From assembly GCF_033843645.1 (NCBI RefSeq), contig NZ_JAWXVZ010000004.1:335953-399952 (forward strand): DNA of 64,000 nt. The letters are read 5' to 3'. The translations under genes and the position numbers were made by a program. Position 1 is the first letter of the stretch. Every line of letters begins with the position of its first letter. The DNA is from Pseudovibrio zosterae. Its GTDB lineage: Bacteria > Pseudomonadota > Alphaproteobacteria > Rhizobiales > Stappiaceae. The notes under the pieces were generated by a model. That model saw nothing but the letters and a program-made list of their open reading frames with translations, was not told where the DNA came from and did not search any database. Shown piece by piece: positions 17,527-28,200 of the stretch.

Positions 17527-18456
17527 ATGCGTATTGTCATAGCGCTTGGCGGAAATGCATTGCTTCGCAGAGGCGAAGCAATGACCGCCGAAAACCAGAG
17601 AAAAAACGCGCGTATCGCAGCTGAGGCACTTGCTCCATTGAACAACGGCCATGAACTGGTCGTCACCCATGGCAACGGTCCTCAGGTAGGCCTCTTGGCC
17701 CTGCAAGGCGCTGCCTACAAGGATGTCGAGACTTACCCTCTCGACGTCTTGGGTGCCGAAACGGTGGGGATGATTGGCTACATGATCGAACAGGAGCTTG
17801 GCAACGTGCTTCCTTTCGAAAAGCCGTTTGCCACCATCCTGACTCAGGTTGAGGTTGATCCCAAAGATCCTGCCTTTCAGGACCCAACGAAGTACATTGG
17901 GCCGATCTATTCCAAAGAAGAAGCCGACAAACTGGCCGCTGAAAAAGGCTGGGCTCTTAAACAAGATGGTGATAGCTGGCGCCGTGTCGTCCCCTCTCCA
18001 CTGCCAAAACGAATTTTCGAGCTGCGCCCGATTAAATGGATGTTGGAACGGGGCGTGCTGGTGATTGCAGCGGGCGGCGGCGGCATTCCGACCATGTACG
18101 ATGAAAACAACAAGCTCATTGGCGTGGAGTGCGTCATCGACAAGGATCGAGCTTCCGGTCTGCTTGCCAAGGAGATTGATGCCGATGCCTTTGTCATGGC
18201 GACAGATGCAGACGCTGTCTACCTCGACTGGGGAACGCCCGAACAGCGCGCCATAAAGTCTGCAACTCCGGAAGAACTAGACAAGTATGGATTTGCTGCG
18301 GGGTCGATGGGACCCAAGGTAGAAGCCGCCCAGACTTTTGTTCGCCTCACTGGGAAAAAAGCCGTCATCTGTACGTTGAACCAAGTGGCGCAAGCCATCG
18401 CGGGAGAGGCAGGAACCACCGTGGCCAACGATGCTGGCCCCATGAAGTTCCACTGA
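17527..18456 (+). CDS. arcC: Carbamate kinase
   Basis: Transfers phosphate from carbamoyl phosphate to ADP, giving ATP, CO2 and ammonia; this is the energy-yielding step of the arginine deiminase pathway. The 309 residues begin with the amino-acid-kinase signature MRIVIALGGNALLRRGE and continue with VTHGNGPQVGLL, IAAGGGGIPT and the C-terminal GSMGPKVEAA, all typical of ArcC. Only 2 bases separate it from arcB. A GC-rich hairpin follows the stop. Confidence 0.97.
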   Translation: MRIVIALGGNALLRRGEAMTAENQRKNARIAAEALAPLNNGHELVVTHGNGPQVGLLALQGAAYKDVETYPLDVLGAETVGMIGYMIEQELGNVLPFEKPFATILTQVEVDPKDPAFQDPTKYIGPIYSKEEADKLAAEKGWALKQDGDSWRRVVPSPLPKRIFELRPIKWMLERGVLVIAAGGGGIPTMYDENNKLIGVECVIDKDRASGLLAKEIDADAFVMATDADAVYLDWGTPEQRAIKSATPEELDKYGFAAGSMGPKVEAAQTFVRLTGKKAVICTLNQVAQAIAGEAGTTVANDAGPMKFH

Positions 18457-18465
18457 TAGATTTGA

Positions 18466-18494
18466 GGTCCCGACCTCTTCGCGAGGTTGGGGCC
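18466..18494 (+). terminator. Hairpin after arcC, probable terminator
   Basis: A 12-base stem with two G-U pairs (GGTCCCGACCTC / GAGGTTGGGGCC) and a 5-base loop lies just after the arcC stop. The downstream T run is only two bases, so termination may be partial. Confidence 0.55.
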
Positions 18495-18603
18495 TTCCAA
18501 ATCAAGTCTCCCCAAAACAGCTCGGACCTCCGATGAAGCTACTCCCGGCATCACCGGAACCTCTTCATCTTTGGCTCAAGCGTATCGAGGGCTATCGAGA
18601 ATT

Positions 18604-18632
18604 TTGACACAAGCTATACTGGCAAATATGAA
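18604..18632 (+). promoter_or_regulatory. Sigma-70-type promoter upstream of the GNAT gene
   Basis: A perfect TTGACA -35 box at 18604-18609 is followed after 17 bases by TATGAA at 18627-18632. Transcription would start near 18639, giving a leader of about 110 bases for the acetyltransferase gene at 18749. Confidence 0.5.
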
Positions 18633-18748
18633 GCGCACCGTCAGAGACCTGAAGCATTGGTCTGCTTGTGCATGAACTACAACCTCACGTCTATCGCTTA
18701 CCTCATGGAATGGTAGACAAAGCCGCGCGTCGGTATGGGAGATAAGAG

Positions 18749-19285
18749 ATGGATGGTTTGCTCTGGATTCCGATGAGCGAGGGCGCAGTTGATAAGCTGG
18801 CACCCATCATGCAGCACGCCTACCCACACCTTCCGGATGAGACGGTCGCCTTTCATGAGAAACGGGCTCTATATCCCAACGGATGCTTCGTTCTCGTTCG
18901 CGAGCAAGAGCCAGACGTCGTTCTGGGATACGTGATTGCGCATCCATGGCGTCTCAACGACATTCCGCCGCTCAATGAAACTTTCGGCAAGCTGCCCGGC
19001 GGAAGTGATGTGCTGTATCTCCACGACGTTGCGCTTCTTGCGCAGGTGCAAGGCGTTGGTGCCGCGCACGCCATTCTTCATAAGCTCGACAGCCTCGCCG
19101 CAGAAGAAGGCTTCAAGCAGATCGCCATTACGGCAATCCCCCAAGCGATCTCCTACTGGCAGAAAAAAGGCTTCGAAGAGGTACATGTCCCTCAGTTGGA
19201 AGAAAAGCTTCTGAAGTACGGCATGGGCTCCAAATACATGCTTCATACAGTAAATGGAGAGGCACCTGCGGAAGAAGCCGACTAG
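18749..19285 (+). CDS. GNAT-family N-acetyltransferase
   Basis: A 178-residue protein with the Gcn5-related acetyltransferase fold: a strand-rich N-terminal half, the acetyl-CoA pyrophosphate loop at VQGVGAAHAI (about residues 100-109, fitting [QR]xxG[AVG][AG]), and a C-terminal AIPQAISYWQKKGFEEV, which is the usual last GNAT strand-helix. The GAGATAAGAG upstream provides a ribosome site. The acceptor substrate cannot be read from sequence. It lies between the arc operon and the putA locus, so an amino-acid or polyamine acceptor is possible. Its last 4 bases overlap the convergent Lrp-type gene. Confidence 0.85.
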   Translation: MDGLLWIPMSEGAVDKLAPIMQHAYPHLPDETVAFHEKRALYPNGCFVLVREQEPDVVLGYVIAHPWRLNDIPPLNETFGKLPGGSDVLYLHDVALLAQVQGVGAAHAILHKLDSLAAEEGFKQIAITAIPQAISYWQKKGFEEVHVPQLEEKLLKYGMGSKYMLHTVNGEAPAEEAD

Positions 19286-19740
19286 ATAACCGTGGCACGC
19301 TCCTTCACAGGCTCCATACAAACGAAAGTCGACGTTTGCGCGACGTGTGGCATCGCGGAGATCTTCTCACCAAGCACTTGCCGATAACTTGCAATATCCT
19401 TGGTGCGGACCTTGAGCAGATAGTCGAAGCTGCTGGCGATCATATGGCATTGTTCGATTTCCTTGATACCACGCGCCGCTCGATTAAATGCTTCAAGCGA
19501 CTGCGAGCGCGTATCGCTTAGCTTGACCTGCACAAACGCGATGTGGCCCGCCGACACCTTGCTCGGATCAATCTCTGCACGATAGCCCAGAATATACCCC
19601 TTTTCTTCAAGTCGCTTCATCCGCAACTGGCAAGGGGTCTTGGACAACCCGACCCGCTTTGCCAGCTCCGTAACGGTGATACGCCCGTCATCTTGAAGCA
19701 CCGTAAGGATTTTCCGATCAAAGCTATCCAATTCGCCCAA
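19282..19740 (-). CDS. Lrp/AsnC-family transcriptional regulator, likely of putA
   Basis: A 152-residue feast/famine regulator. The N-terminal winged helix-turn-helix is visible in VTELAKRVGLSKTPCQLRMK (about residues 19-38), followed by the linker GYRAEIDPSKV and the RAM effector domain with HMIASSFDYLLKVRTKD. In alphaproteobacteria a regulator of this type (PutR) is commonly divergent from putA and activates it with proline, and here it faces putA across 148 bases. Role assigned from family and position. Its stop overlaps the end of the GNAT gene by 4 bases. Confidence 0.9.
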   Translation of the reverse strand: MGELDSFDRKILTVLQDDGRITVTELAKRVGLSKTPCQLRMKRLEEKGYILGYRAEIDPSKVSAGHIAFVQVKLSDTRSQSLEAFNRAARGIKEIEQCHMIASSFDYLLKVRTKDIASYRQVLGEKISAMPHVAQTSTFVCMEPVKERATVI

Positions 19741-19888
19741 AACACTCTCCCAGACTCACCGAAAGACCTAGTGATAGCACGTAATCTGGTCTAATTTCTT
19801 CTAATCATACAAATTCGAGGAGATACGACCAAGAGCCTTTTGATAGTATGCAAGCAAATACAAAGTCGATCATGAATTGGAGAGTATG

Positions 19889-22800
19889 ATGGTCGCAACA
19901 ATGCAGAAGCAAAACATCCGCACCGCCATTCGAAACGCTTATCTGGCAGATGAAGAAACCTGCGTGAGGGCGCTCGCAGCCTCCATCAAGCTGGATGAGA
20001 CAGAGCGTCAAGCCATATCGCTGGAAGCAACAAGGCTCGTGCGCGAATTGCGGAGTACCACCTCACCAACCATGATGGAGAGCTTCCTCGGTCAGTATGG
20101 CCTGTCCACACAGGAAGGTATCGCGCTCATGTGTCTTGCAGAAGCATTGTTGCGTGTGCCAGACACAGACACCATTGATGAGCTGATCGCAGATAAAATC
20201 ACACCCAGCAAATGGGGTGAACATCTGGGGCGCTCGACCTCGTCTCTCGTAAACGCCTCAACATGGGCCTTGCTGCTTACAGGCAAGGTGCTGTCTTCAG
20301 ACAATCAAGGCATAGCTGGCGCGCTCCATGGCATGGTAAAGCGGCTCGGCGAACCGGTTGTACGAAAAGCCGTTTCGCAGGCGATGAAAGAACTTGGTCG
20401 CCAGTTTGTTCTTGGCCGTTCAATTGAAGAAGCCCGCAAAAACGCCCGAACCTATGAAGACAAGGGCTTCACTTATTCCTATGACATGCTAGGTGAAGCA
20501 GCTCTGACTGAAGAGGATGCAAAGCGCTATCACAAGGCCTACGCCGACGCCATTGGAGAGATCGCAAAGGCTTGCACCTCCTCAGAAATCCGCGAAAACC
20601 CCGGCATTTCAGTCAAGCTCTCAGCCCTTCATCCGCGATATGAGTTTGCCAAGAAAACGCGCGTTCTGCAGGAGCTAGTGCCCCGAACTTTGTCGCTTGC
20701 CAAACTCGCGCGCGATGCGGGTATGGGCTTTAACATCGATGCAGAAGAAGCAGATCGGTTGGACCTATCCCTTGATGTAATTGAGCAAGTGCTATCAGAT
20801 CCAGCACTTGAAGGCTGGGATGGCTTCGGCGTCGTGGTGCAGGCCTTCGGACAACGCTGCGGTCTCGTGATCGATTGGCTCTACGAGCTCGCTACAAAAC
20901 ATGACCGTAAGATCATGGTGCGACTGGTGAAAGGAGCCTATTGGGATTCGGAGATCAAGCGCGCGCAAACGATGGGTCTTGAGGGCTTCCCGGTCTTCAC
21001 TCGCAAGAACAACACCGACATATCCTACGCTGCTTGCGCACAAAAGCTGCTCGCAATGACGGATCGGATTTACCCGCAGTTTGCAACCCACAACGCCCAT
21101 AGCGTGGCCACCATTTTGGAAATGTCCAAGGCCTTGCCAAAGTCGTCCTTCGAGTTTCAACGGCTACATGGAATGGGTGAGGCGCTCCACGACATTACCA
21201 TGCAGGCGCACGACACCCGCTGCCGCATCTATGCTCCCGTCGGTGCGCACAAAGACCTGCTGGCATATCTGGTTCGCCGCCTCCTGGAGAACGGTGCAAA
21301 CTCGTCCTTCGTCAATCAGATCCGCAATGAGGCCATCTCGCCAGAAACCATTGCAGAGGACCCGATTGAGCACTTCGAAACCACCAGTTTGCCTATATAC
21401 AATGATCGCATCGCCACTGCTCCGCGCCTTTTTGGCCCGCACCGCAAGAACTCACGTGGTTGGGACCTCAGTGATCCTTTGGCAATGGATGAATACCTCA
21501 TTGAACTTAATGACTTCAAAGACAAACGATGGACCTGTGAGCCCCTTATCGCTGCGCCAGTAGAAGGAACCAGCCCCAAGGACATTCTGAACCCCGCCGA
21601 CCTCACAGATGTGGTGGGCACCGTTCGCAACGCTTCAGCCAACGATATCTCCAAGGCTCTCACAGCCGCAGAAGCCGGAGCGCAAGAGTGGGCTGCCTTG
21701 CCCGTTGCCAAGCGTGCAGAATTGCTCAACAAAACCGCAAACCTCTATGAAGAACATGCCTATGAAATCTTTGCCGTTCTGACCCGTGAAGCAGGCAAGA
21801 GCTACATGGACGCAATCAACGAATTGCGAGAAGCAGTAGATTTTGCCCGCTACTACGCCCAGGAAGCACTGCGCCTTGAGGAAGAGCGAGGCAAGATCGC
21901 GGCTCGTGGGATCATCTCCTGCATCTCTCCATGGAACTTCCCGCTTGCGATTTTCTCAGGGCAAGTTTTCGCGGCTCTTGCCGCCGGTAATGCGGTCCTA
22001 GCAAAACCGGCAGCACCCACACCTCTGATTGCCGCAGTGGGTGTACGCCTCATGCATGAGGCAGGCATTCCGAAGGCAGCCGTTCAGCTGCTCCCGGGTG
22101 GTGGCTCCGATGTTGGAGCCGCACTCACAAAGGACCCACGCATCTCGGGTGTTTCCTTCACTGGCTCCACGGCAACGGCGCAAACCATCAACAAAGCCAT
22201 GGCGCAAAACCTGTCTCCAGCCGCACCACTGATTGCTGAAACCGGCGGCCTTAATGCGATGATCGTCGATTCAACCGCACTTCCTGAACAAGCCATCCGA
22301 GACATCATCACCTCAAGCTTCCAGAGCGCTGGCCAACGTTGTTCCGCACTGCGCATGCTTTATGTTCAAGAGGATGTCGCAGACCGCTTCCTCACCATGC
22401 TGTTCGGTGCTATGGATGAACTGGAACTTGGAAACCCTTGGTCTTTGAGTGTTGACGTTGGGCCTGTCATAGACGTTCCGTCGCAGAATAAAATTGAAGC
22501 GCACTGCGCCAAGTGGGCCGAGAAAGGCCGCGTTCTGAAGACCCTGAAGAAACCTGAGGGCGGATACTTTGTCTCCCCAACGGTTATCAAGCTTACAGGC
22601 ATTGAAGAGCTGGAAGAAGAAATCTTCGGCCCGGTTCTGCATGTGGCTACCTTCAAGGCCGATCAGGTCGATAAAGTCATCAACGACATCAACGGAAAGG
22701 GCTTCGGCCTCACCTTCGGCCTTCACACCAGAATTGATAGCCGCGTTCAGCACATTGTGGACCGGGTAAAAACAGGCAACATTTATGTGAACCGCAACCA

Positions 22801-23527
22801 GATTGGTGCCATTGTGGGCTCTCAGCCCTTCGGTGGCGAAGGCCTGTCGGGAACCGGTCCTAAAGCTGGCGGACCACACTATGTGGCACGCCTCGTTGAG
22901 CCAAAACTTGCAGCAATCCGGCTTAGAGAGGAGTTACCGATTGTTGGCAGCGCCTCTCTGCAACAAATGCTGAATGAGATTGGTCAAAGAACCTGGACCG
23001 ATCCGGACCGCTTCAACAAACTTGCGGCTGCATTTCCTGCACATCGTGAGCTGATTGATGAAGCCGAAATGACCCAAGTCTTCATCATGCCGGGGCCAAC
23101 GGGTGAAACCAACAAACTCTCCAGCGCGCCGCGTGGCACTATCCTGTGTCTGGGCCCTGATCGAGAAGCCTTGGAAGAACAGGCCATCTGCGCCCTCGCG
23201 TCAGGCAATGCGGTCGTATTGGTAGGTGAGTTGGCATCAGAGCTTTCAGCAGAGCTAACAAGACTTGGTGCGCCCTCGGCTGCACTCGATGGCCACCTCT
23301 CTGCGGCATCGCTTAGCAAAGTGGAGCACGTTCACGCTGTAGCCAGCTTCGCAGAGCTTGCTGAACTCAAGGAGATGCGCAATGCCCTTGCCGAGCGCGA
23401 CGGTGCCCTGCTCCCGCTGATCTGTGAGCGCGGTCAACCCGAACGCTACGCCCTTGAGAGGCACTTGTGCGTTGATACCACAGCGGCAGGAGGCAACGCT
23501 TCACTACTCGCTGCGGCTGAAAGCTAA
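19889..23527 (+). CDS. putA: Bifunctional proline dehydrogenase / P5C dehydrogenase
   Basis: Oxidises proline to glutamate in two steps: an FAD-dependent proline dehydrogenase barrel followed by an NAD-dependent aldehyde dehydrogenase. The first domain includes SVKLSALHPRY and the barrel strands up to the MRLVKGAYWDSEIKRA-like segment and FATHNAHSVATI. The second carries the Rossmann motif GSTATAQTI and the nucleophile Cys818 in AGQRCSALR. No N-terminal ribbon-helix-helix is present, so it is not a self-regulating PutA; about 220 residues after the FGGEGLSGTGPKAGGPHY segment make a C-terminal domain like that of long PutAs without DNA binding. The start is a choice between tandem ATGs at 19886 and 19889; GGAG is 6 bases before the second. 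Regulation by the divergent Lrp-type protein is likely. Confidence 0.95.
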   Translation: MVATMQKQNIRTAIRNAYLADEETCVRALAASIKLDETERQAISLEATRLVRELRSTTSPTMMESFLGQYGLSTQEGIALMCLAEALLRVPDTDTIDELIADKITPSKWGEHLGRSTSSLVNASTWALLLTGKVLSSDNQGIAGALHGMVKRLGEPVVRKAVSQAMKELGRQFVLGRSIEEARKNARTYEDKGFTYSYDMLGEAALTEEDAKRYHKAYADAIGEIAKACTSSEIRENPGISVKLSALHPRYEFAKKTRVLQELVPRTLSLAKLARDAGMGFNIDAEEADRLDLSLDVIEQVLSDPALEGWDGFGVVVQAFGQRCGLVIDWLYELATKHDRKIMVRLVKGAYWDSEIKRAQTMGLEGFPVFTRKNNTDISYAACAQKLLAMTDRIYPQFATHNAHSVATILEMSKALPKSSFEFQRLHGMGEALHDITMQAHDTRCRIYAPVGAHKDLLAYLVRRLLENGANSSFVNQIRNEAISPETIAEDPIEHFETTSLPIYNDRIATAPRLFGPHRKNSRGWDLSDPLAMDEYLIELNDFKDKRWTCEPLIAAPVEGTSPKDILNPADLTDVVGTVRNASANDISKALTAAEAGAQEWAALPVAKRAELLNKTANLYEEHAYEIFAVLTREAGKSYMDAINELREAVDFARYYAQEALRLEEERGKIAARGIISCISPWNFPLAIFSGQVFAALAAGNAVLAKPAAPTPLIAAVGVRLMHEAGIPKAAVQLLPGGGSDVGAALTKDPRISGVSFTGSTATAQTINKAMAQNLSPAAPLIAETGGLNAMIVDSTALPEQAIRDIITSSFQSAGQRCSALRMLYVQEDVADRFLTMLFGAMDELELGNPWSLSVDVGPVIDVPSQNKIEAHCAKWAEKGRVLKTLKKPEGGYFVSPTVIKLTGIEELEEEIFGPVLHVATFKADQVDKVINDINGKGFGLTFGLHTRIDSRVQHIVDRVKTGNIYVNRNQIGAIVGSQPFGGEGLSGTGPKAGGPHYVARLVEPKLAAIRLREELPIVGSASLQQMLNEIGQRTWTDPDRFNKLAAAFPAHRELIDEAEMTQVFIMPGPTGETNKLSSAPRGTILCLGPDREALEEQAICALASGNAVVLVGELASELSAELTRLGAPSAALDGHLSAASLSKVEHVHAVASFAELAELKEMRNALAERDGALLPLICERGQPERYALERHLCVDTTAAGGNASLLAAAES

Positions 23528-23547
23528 TTCACGCCCCCGTTTTCTGG

Positions 23548-23576
23548 AAATGGCGCCTAACGAGGTGCCATTTCTT
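23548..23576 (+). terminator. Terminator after putA
   Basis: An 11-base stem with one wobble (AAATGGCGCCT / AGGTGCCATTT) and a 4-base loop, followed by CTTT. It separates putA from the dehydrogenase gene at 23727. Confidence 0.75.
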
Positions 23577-23726
23577 TATGGCCACACTTTCACTTGAAGC
23601 TCCACCCTACCAAGTATGAGTGGTATCCCTTAGCTCTTCTGCTAGGCTGCGAAACCAACACAAGGTGCAATCCTAGGACACACTGCGCCTCGACAGAAAC
23701 CACCTCATCTTCTCTAGGGACAAGAA

Positions 23727-25181
23727 ATGGCTGATTATTCAAGGTTCATGCGACAGGCCAACCTCATTGGCGGCGAATGGGTAAGTGCCGACGATGGCGC
23801 TACAATCGCAGTAGAAAATCCAGCAACCGGCGAAGTGATTGGTCATGTCCCCAAGTGTGGTGCCGCAGAGACGTATCGCGCCATTGCAGCTGCCCAGCGC
23901 GCGTTTGAGAGCTACCGCGAAACCACAGCCAATGAACGTTCAGTCATGCTGCGCCATCTGCATGATGCGCTGATGGATCATCAGCAATCCCTTGCAGAGC
24001 TATTGACGACAGAACAAGGCAAACCTCTCGCAGAGGCGAAGGGCGAGATCGCCATCGGCGCCGCCTATGTCCTTTGGTACGCAGAAGAGATCCGCCGAAC
24101 CTATGGCGAGATTGTTCCCTCTCCTGTCCAAGATCGCCGTCTGCTGGTAACAAAGCACCCAACAGGTGTGGTGGGGGCCATCACTCCCTGGAACTTCCCA
24201 AGCTCCATGCTCGCGCGCAAGCTTGGTCCAACACTGGCCGCGGGCTGCACGGTGGTGGTCAAGCCGGCCACAGTAACCCCATACTCTGCGCTTGCATGGG
24301 GTGTTTTGGCGGAAGATGCTGGCTTCCCCGCTGGTGCAGTCAACATTCTCACCGGCTCGGCTCGCGAGATTGGTGGCGAGATCATGTCCAACCCACTGGT
24401 GAAAAAGGTCACCTTCACCGGCTCTACGGAGGTGGGAAAGACCCTTATTCGTCAGTCCGCTGACACGGTGAAGAAGATTTCCATGGAGCTGGGAGGCAAC
24501 GCACCATTCATTGTCTTTGATGATGCGGATGTAGATCGGGCAGTTGAAGGGGCGATTGCGTCCAAGTTCCGCAATTCAGGCCAAACCTGTGTTTGCACCA
24601 ACCGCTTCTATGTTCAAGAAGGCATTTATGACGCCTTCCTTGCCAAACTGAAGGCGGCAACGGAGGCATTAAAGGTTGGCAACGGGCTTGAAGACGGCAC
24701 ACAACAAGGCCCGCTCATAGACACAGCTGCCATTTCCAAGATGGAAGACCTGATGAAAGATGCCGAGGCAAAAGGTGGCAGAGTGGTAACGGGTGGCAAG
24801 CGCCATGCTCTTGGAGGCCAGTTCTATGCGCCTACCATCATTGCGGAGGCGAACGACATCATGCAACTCACCAGGGAAGAAATCTTCGGCCCGATTGCAC
24901 CGATTTTCAAATTCAACACGGAAGAAGAGGTTATCGCTAGAGCTAATGACACAGAGTTCGGACTTGCAGCCTACGCCTATACTCAGGATCTTGGCCGCGC
25001 CTTCCGTCTTAATGAAAAGCTTGAGTACGGTCTGATCGGGATCAACGAGGGGATCATCACCACGGTTGAAGCGCCATTCGGCGGTCTGAAAGAAAGCGGC
25101 CTTGGCAAAGAGGGCGGACATCAGGGAATTGATGACTATCTGGACACCAAATATACCGCCATCGGTGGCTTGAACCTCTAA
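23727..25181 (+). CDS. gabD: NAD(P)-dependent succinate-semialdehyde dehydrogenase
   Basis: Oxidises succinate semialdehyde to succinate, the exit of GABA catabolism. The 484-residue length and text match the GabD branch of aldehyde dehydrogenases: AITPWNFPSSMLARKLGP, KPATVTPYSALA, the Rossmann GSTEVGKTL, MELGGNAPFIVFDDAD, and the nucleophile Cys288 in SGQTCVC; the second Cys two residues later is typical of GabD and can form a redox-sensitive disulfide. It lies 199 bases after putA, beyond a terminator, so it probably has its own promoter. Glutarate or malonate semialdehyde are possible alternative substrates. Confidence 0.88.
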   Translation: MADYSRFMRQANLIGGEWVSADDGATIAVENPATGEVIGHVPKCGAAETYRAIAAAQRAFESYRETTANERSVMLRHLHDALMDHQQSLAELLTTEQGKPLAEAKGEIAIGAAYVLWYAEEIRRTYGEIVPSPVQDRRLLVTKHPTGVVGAITPWNFPSSMLARKLGPTLAAGCTVVVKPATVTPYSALAWGVLAEDAGFPAGAVNILTGSAREIGGEIMSNPLVKKVTFTGSTEVGKTLIRQSADTVKKISMELGGNAPFIVFDDADVDRAVEGAIASKFRNSGQTCVCTNRFYVQEGIYDAFLAKLKAATEALKVGNGLEDGTQQGPLIDTAAISKMEDLMKDAEAKGGRVVTGGKRHALGGQFYAPTIIAEANDIMQLTREEIFGPIAPIFKFNTEEEVIARANDTEFGLAAYAYTQDLGRAFRLNEKLEYGLIGINEGIITTVEAPFGGLKESGLGKEGGHQGIDDYLDTKYTAIGGLNL

Positions 25182-25220
25182 CAGAAACAGGGGCGCCCTC
25201 CCGACGTCCCCCAGCCTCTC

Positions 25221-25240
25221 CTCCCCATCCGGGGAGTTTT
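25221..25240 (+). terminator. Terminator after gabD
   Basis: A 6-base stem CTCCCC / GGGGAG with an ATCC loop, followed by TTTT. It sits 40 bases after the gabD stop and just beyond the 3' end of the convergent giant gene. Confidence 0.8.
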
Positions 25241-25241
25241 C

Positions 25242-28200
25242 CTAGACGATAACGTTGCTATCCGAGTTACCGTCGTCGACGGCCACAGTAACGCTACCCG
25301 GAGTGCCTCCGCCAAAGGCGTCAATGGTGACCACATTGATGAAGTTTGCTCCATTTGTGTTGCCATCAACATCAACGCTCAGCTGACCAGTTGAGCTGTC
25401 AAAGTTCACATAATCGCTGACACTGCCAGACACATCGAAGAGACCTGTCAGATCGACCACATCGCCTTCGCCTGAGTTATAGTCAGCGATAGTGTCCATG
25501 GCATCAACCGTCGAAATCACGAAGGTATCTGCGCCAGATCCACCTTCAAGCAAGTCGGAGCCTGCGCCGCCCTCCAGCCGGTCATTTCCCGCATCGCCAC
25601 GCAGTACATCGGAGAAGTCCGAGCCAACAGCAAAGTCGTCTCCTGACCCTAGCTGGCCCTCAAACCCACGCGATGCCTGCGACAGGTCCAGCAGGTCCTG
25701 CCCACCTGAAAGCTCAAAGGCATCAATGCCTTGGTAATCCCGTGTACCATCCACAATCACAACATCGTTGTCATCAGTACCCGAAGCTACGTCGTAGACA
25801 TTGGAAGTGCCATCCGCATCAGCAAGCAGATCTCCGGTCACCCCCGTTGTCACCTCAGCATCCGTACCACTATCCGTCAGTTGGATTGTATTGAGGTTGC
25901 TTACATTGATGGAACCGGTTGCCGCTGTCATTGCAGGCACACCAGCGTCATCCGTCACGTCAAAGGTTAGTGGCAATGCACCGGTATAACCTTCGTTGAC
26001 GGTAACTTCCCAAGTACCCGGCGTGGTGCCTGCCTTGATTGAACCATCCGAAGATGTCAGCTGCACGTTTGAGACCGACAAGTTGTTGCCATCGGGATCC
26101 GTGGCTGTAGAAAGAAGATCCGCTTCCGTGATGATGAACATCTCTTGTCCGGGCTCGTCCAGCACCACAGACGGCACATCTGGCTGGGCATTCACATTGA
26201 AGCCGAAGTTGAAGATAGAGCCCTTCCCTTCGCTGCTGGTACCCTGCGCCTGCGCCGTGATGTCTCCGAAGAAGTCAGAGGGCAACGTCACCGCAAGGGC
26301 GGTAAGAGCCGCGATGAATGTCGCCTCATTCGCGAAGCTGGACCGGGAGACCGTCAAGGTATCCCCGTTCAACGAGCCGGAGTTGAAGCTCGCCCCTGCT
26401 GGCAGGCCGGAGAAGACAATCTCCACTTGGTCCAGCGTTTCCTGATCAGGACCGACAGCGTCGGTAATCCCGGCCATTACATCAATTGGGACAACGGTTG
26501 GAGAGCCGTCCTGCGCCGCATCCGAAACGGCCACGCTCAGGCTCACGTCCGCAGAGGGCTCCACGCTGATGGTTGAGTTCGAACTCTCAGACCCCTCAGA
26601 GGTTGTCACAGTGGTTACCATCTGAATAGGCGAGTTCACACCTGGCGCAGTTCCCGTGGAATAGTCTTGCGGGAAGGTGAGCGAGAGGGCATTGGCCTCC
26701 GCAACCGAGCCGGTCCATTCAAGCCCCGCAACATCCAGCGCACCGCCATTGGCCGTTGTGCCCGTGGGCAATCGATCGAACGTAATGGAGACTGTGTCTG
26801 GTGTGTTCGCATCGCCCTCCGAACCATCTGCATCCGTTATGGCTGCAGTAATGCCGAGAGCAATGGTCACACCAGCACCATCCGCGTCTTCGGTGCCGCT
26901 CACGTCTTGTGTCACAAGGTCAATGTCTTCCTCAGGGGTAATCGTCACCACAAGATCAGCCACCGCAGATTCCTCTGTGGCGTTCGCGGCAGTCTGGTCT
27001 GCAACCGTTGGCTCCGATGATACTGAGACAACTTTCAACGTCACCTGACCGGAGTTGTCCGGTCCGGGCAAGAACTCCACGTCGCCAATATCAGCGGCGG
27101 GAATCCTCGCCTCTGAAGGCCCGGTTGCCACAGCAACACCATTAACGAGGATCTGAGCGCCATTTGGAACGTCACGAATGACGTACTCGGCAATCACCTC
27201 ATGAGGATCGGTGACAGCACCGGAGATGCTCAAAGCCACCGCCGTATCCTCGGTTGTTGAGGCATCAGAAACTTCCACTGTCGGCACGTCCGCATCTGGA
27301 ACCACCTTGAACAGGAAGTCTGCTTCACCAGAGTTTGTATCACCGTTGCTCAGCTCCAGCGTATTCACATGCAAGGTCAAACGAACTTGATCCGGCAAAT
27401 TTGGGTCGAGCGCATCTGGTGTCCGCGCATGTTGGTCGGCAAGTCCGATTTTCAATCCAGCAAATTCTGCAGGCGTCAACGTATAGCTGCGCAGCCCGTC
27501 AGGCCCCAGGCCATTGTCGATACCTGCAGATACAGTGAGATAATCGGGGACACCTAGCAGTGTTACGCTGTAGACCTCAGACCCATCCTGATCCGGCGTC
27601 ATGGCAGTCACCACGGAAGACAACATGGAATCCATGTCTTCCAGCGTCTCCACCACTGGCAGCAGGTCGCCGTTGTCTGTGTCCGTCGGCAAGTTCGGAT
27701 CAAAGTCGATCTGCCCTGCATCTGCAACCGCCTCAACGTGAATGGTTCCAGTGCGTGTGGTGGATGCGGTATCCCCGTTCGGCTCCACGGAAGTCGCCGT
27801 GATACTGATGGGGAAGTCGCCGTGCAGTTCAGCCGTGGGCTTGAAGAACAGCCCATTCAAATCCGCAAGCGGCACATCATAGGTCAACACGCCACCGGCA
27901 TTGCTGCTCGGCGTCAGCGGGTTGCCAGCACTATCTGCAATCACACCATCTGTAGTGTTGATCTGGATTTGCGCTGTGGTGCCCAGCGTTTCGCCCGGAT
28001 CAACCAATGCGACAGTAGCGCTTATGGAGATCAAAGTGTCCTCATTGCCGCTAGTCCCGTGCACTGTCACTTTGGGTGCATCGGCAACTGGCTCAACATA
28101 GACGTCGGTCGTCTGTGCAACACTATTTGAGAAGCCGCATTTCACGTTGAGCGACAACGAGGTGTGAGAGATTTCATCAACCCCGTCAAACGGCGTATTT

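Noticed and set aside
18457..18748. Possible small gene between arcC and the acetyltransferase gene (frame at 18487-18675)
   Set aside because: Overlaps the arcC hairpin and a good promoter, lacks a ribosome site, and shows no recognisable sequence.
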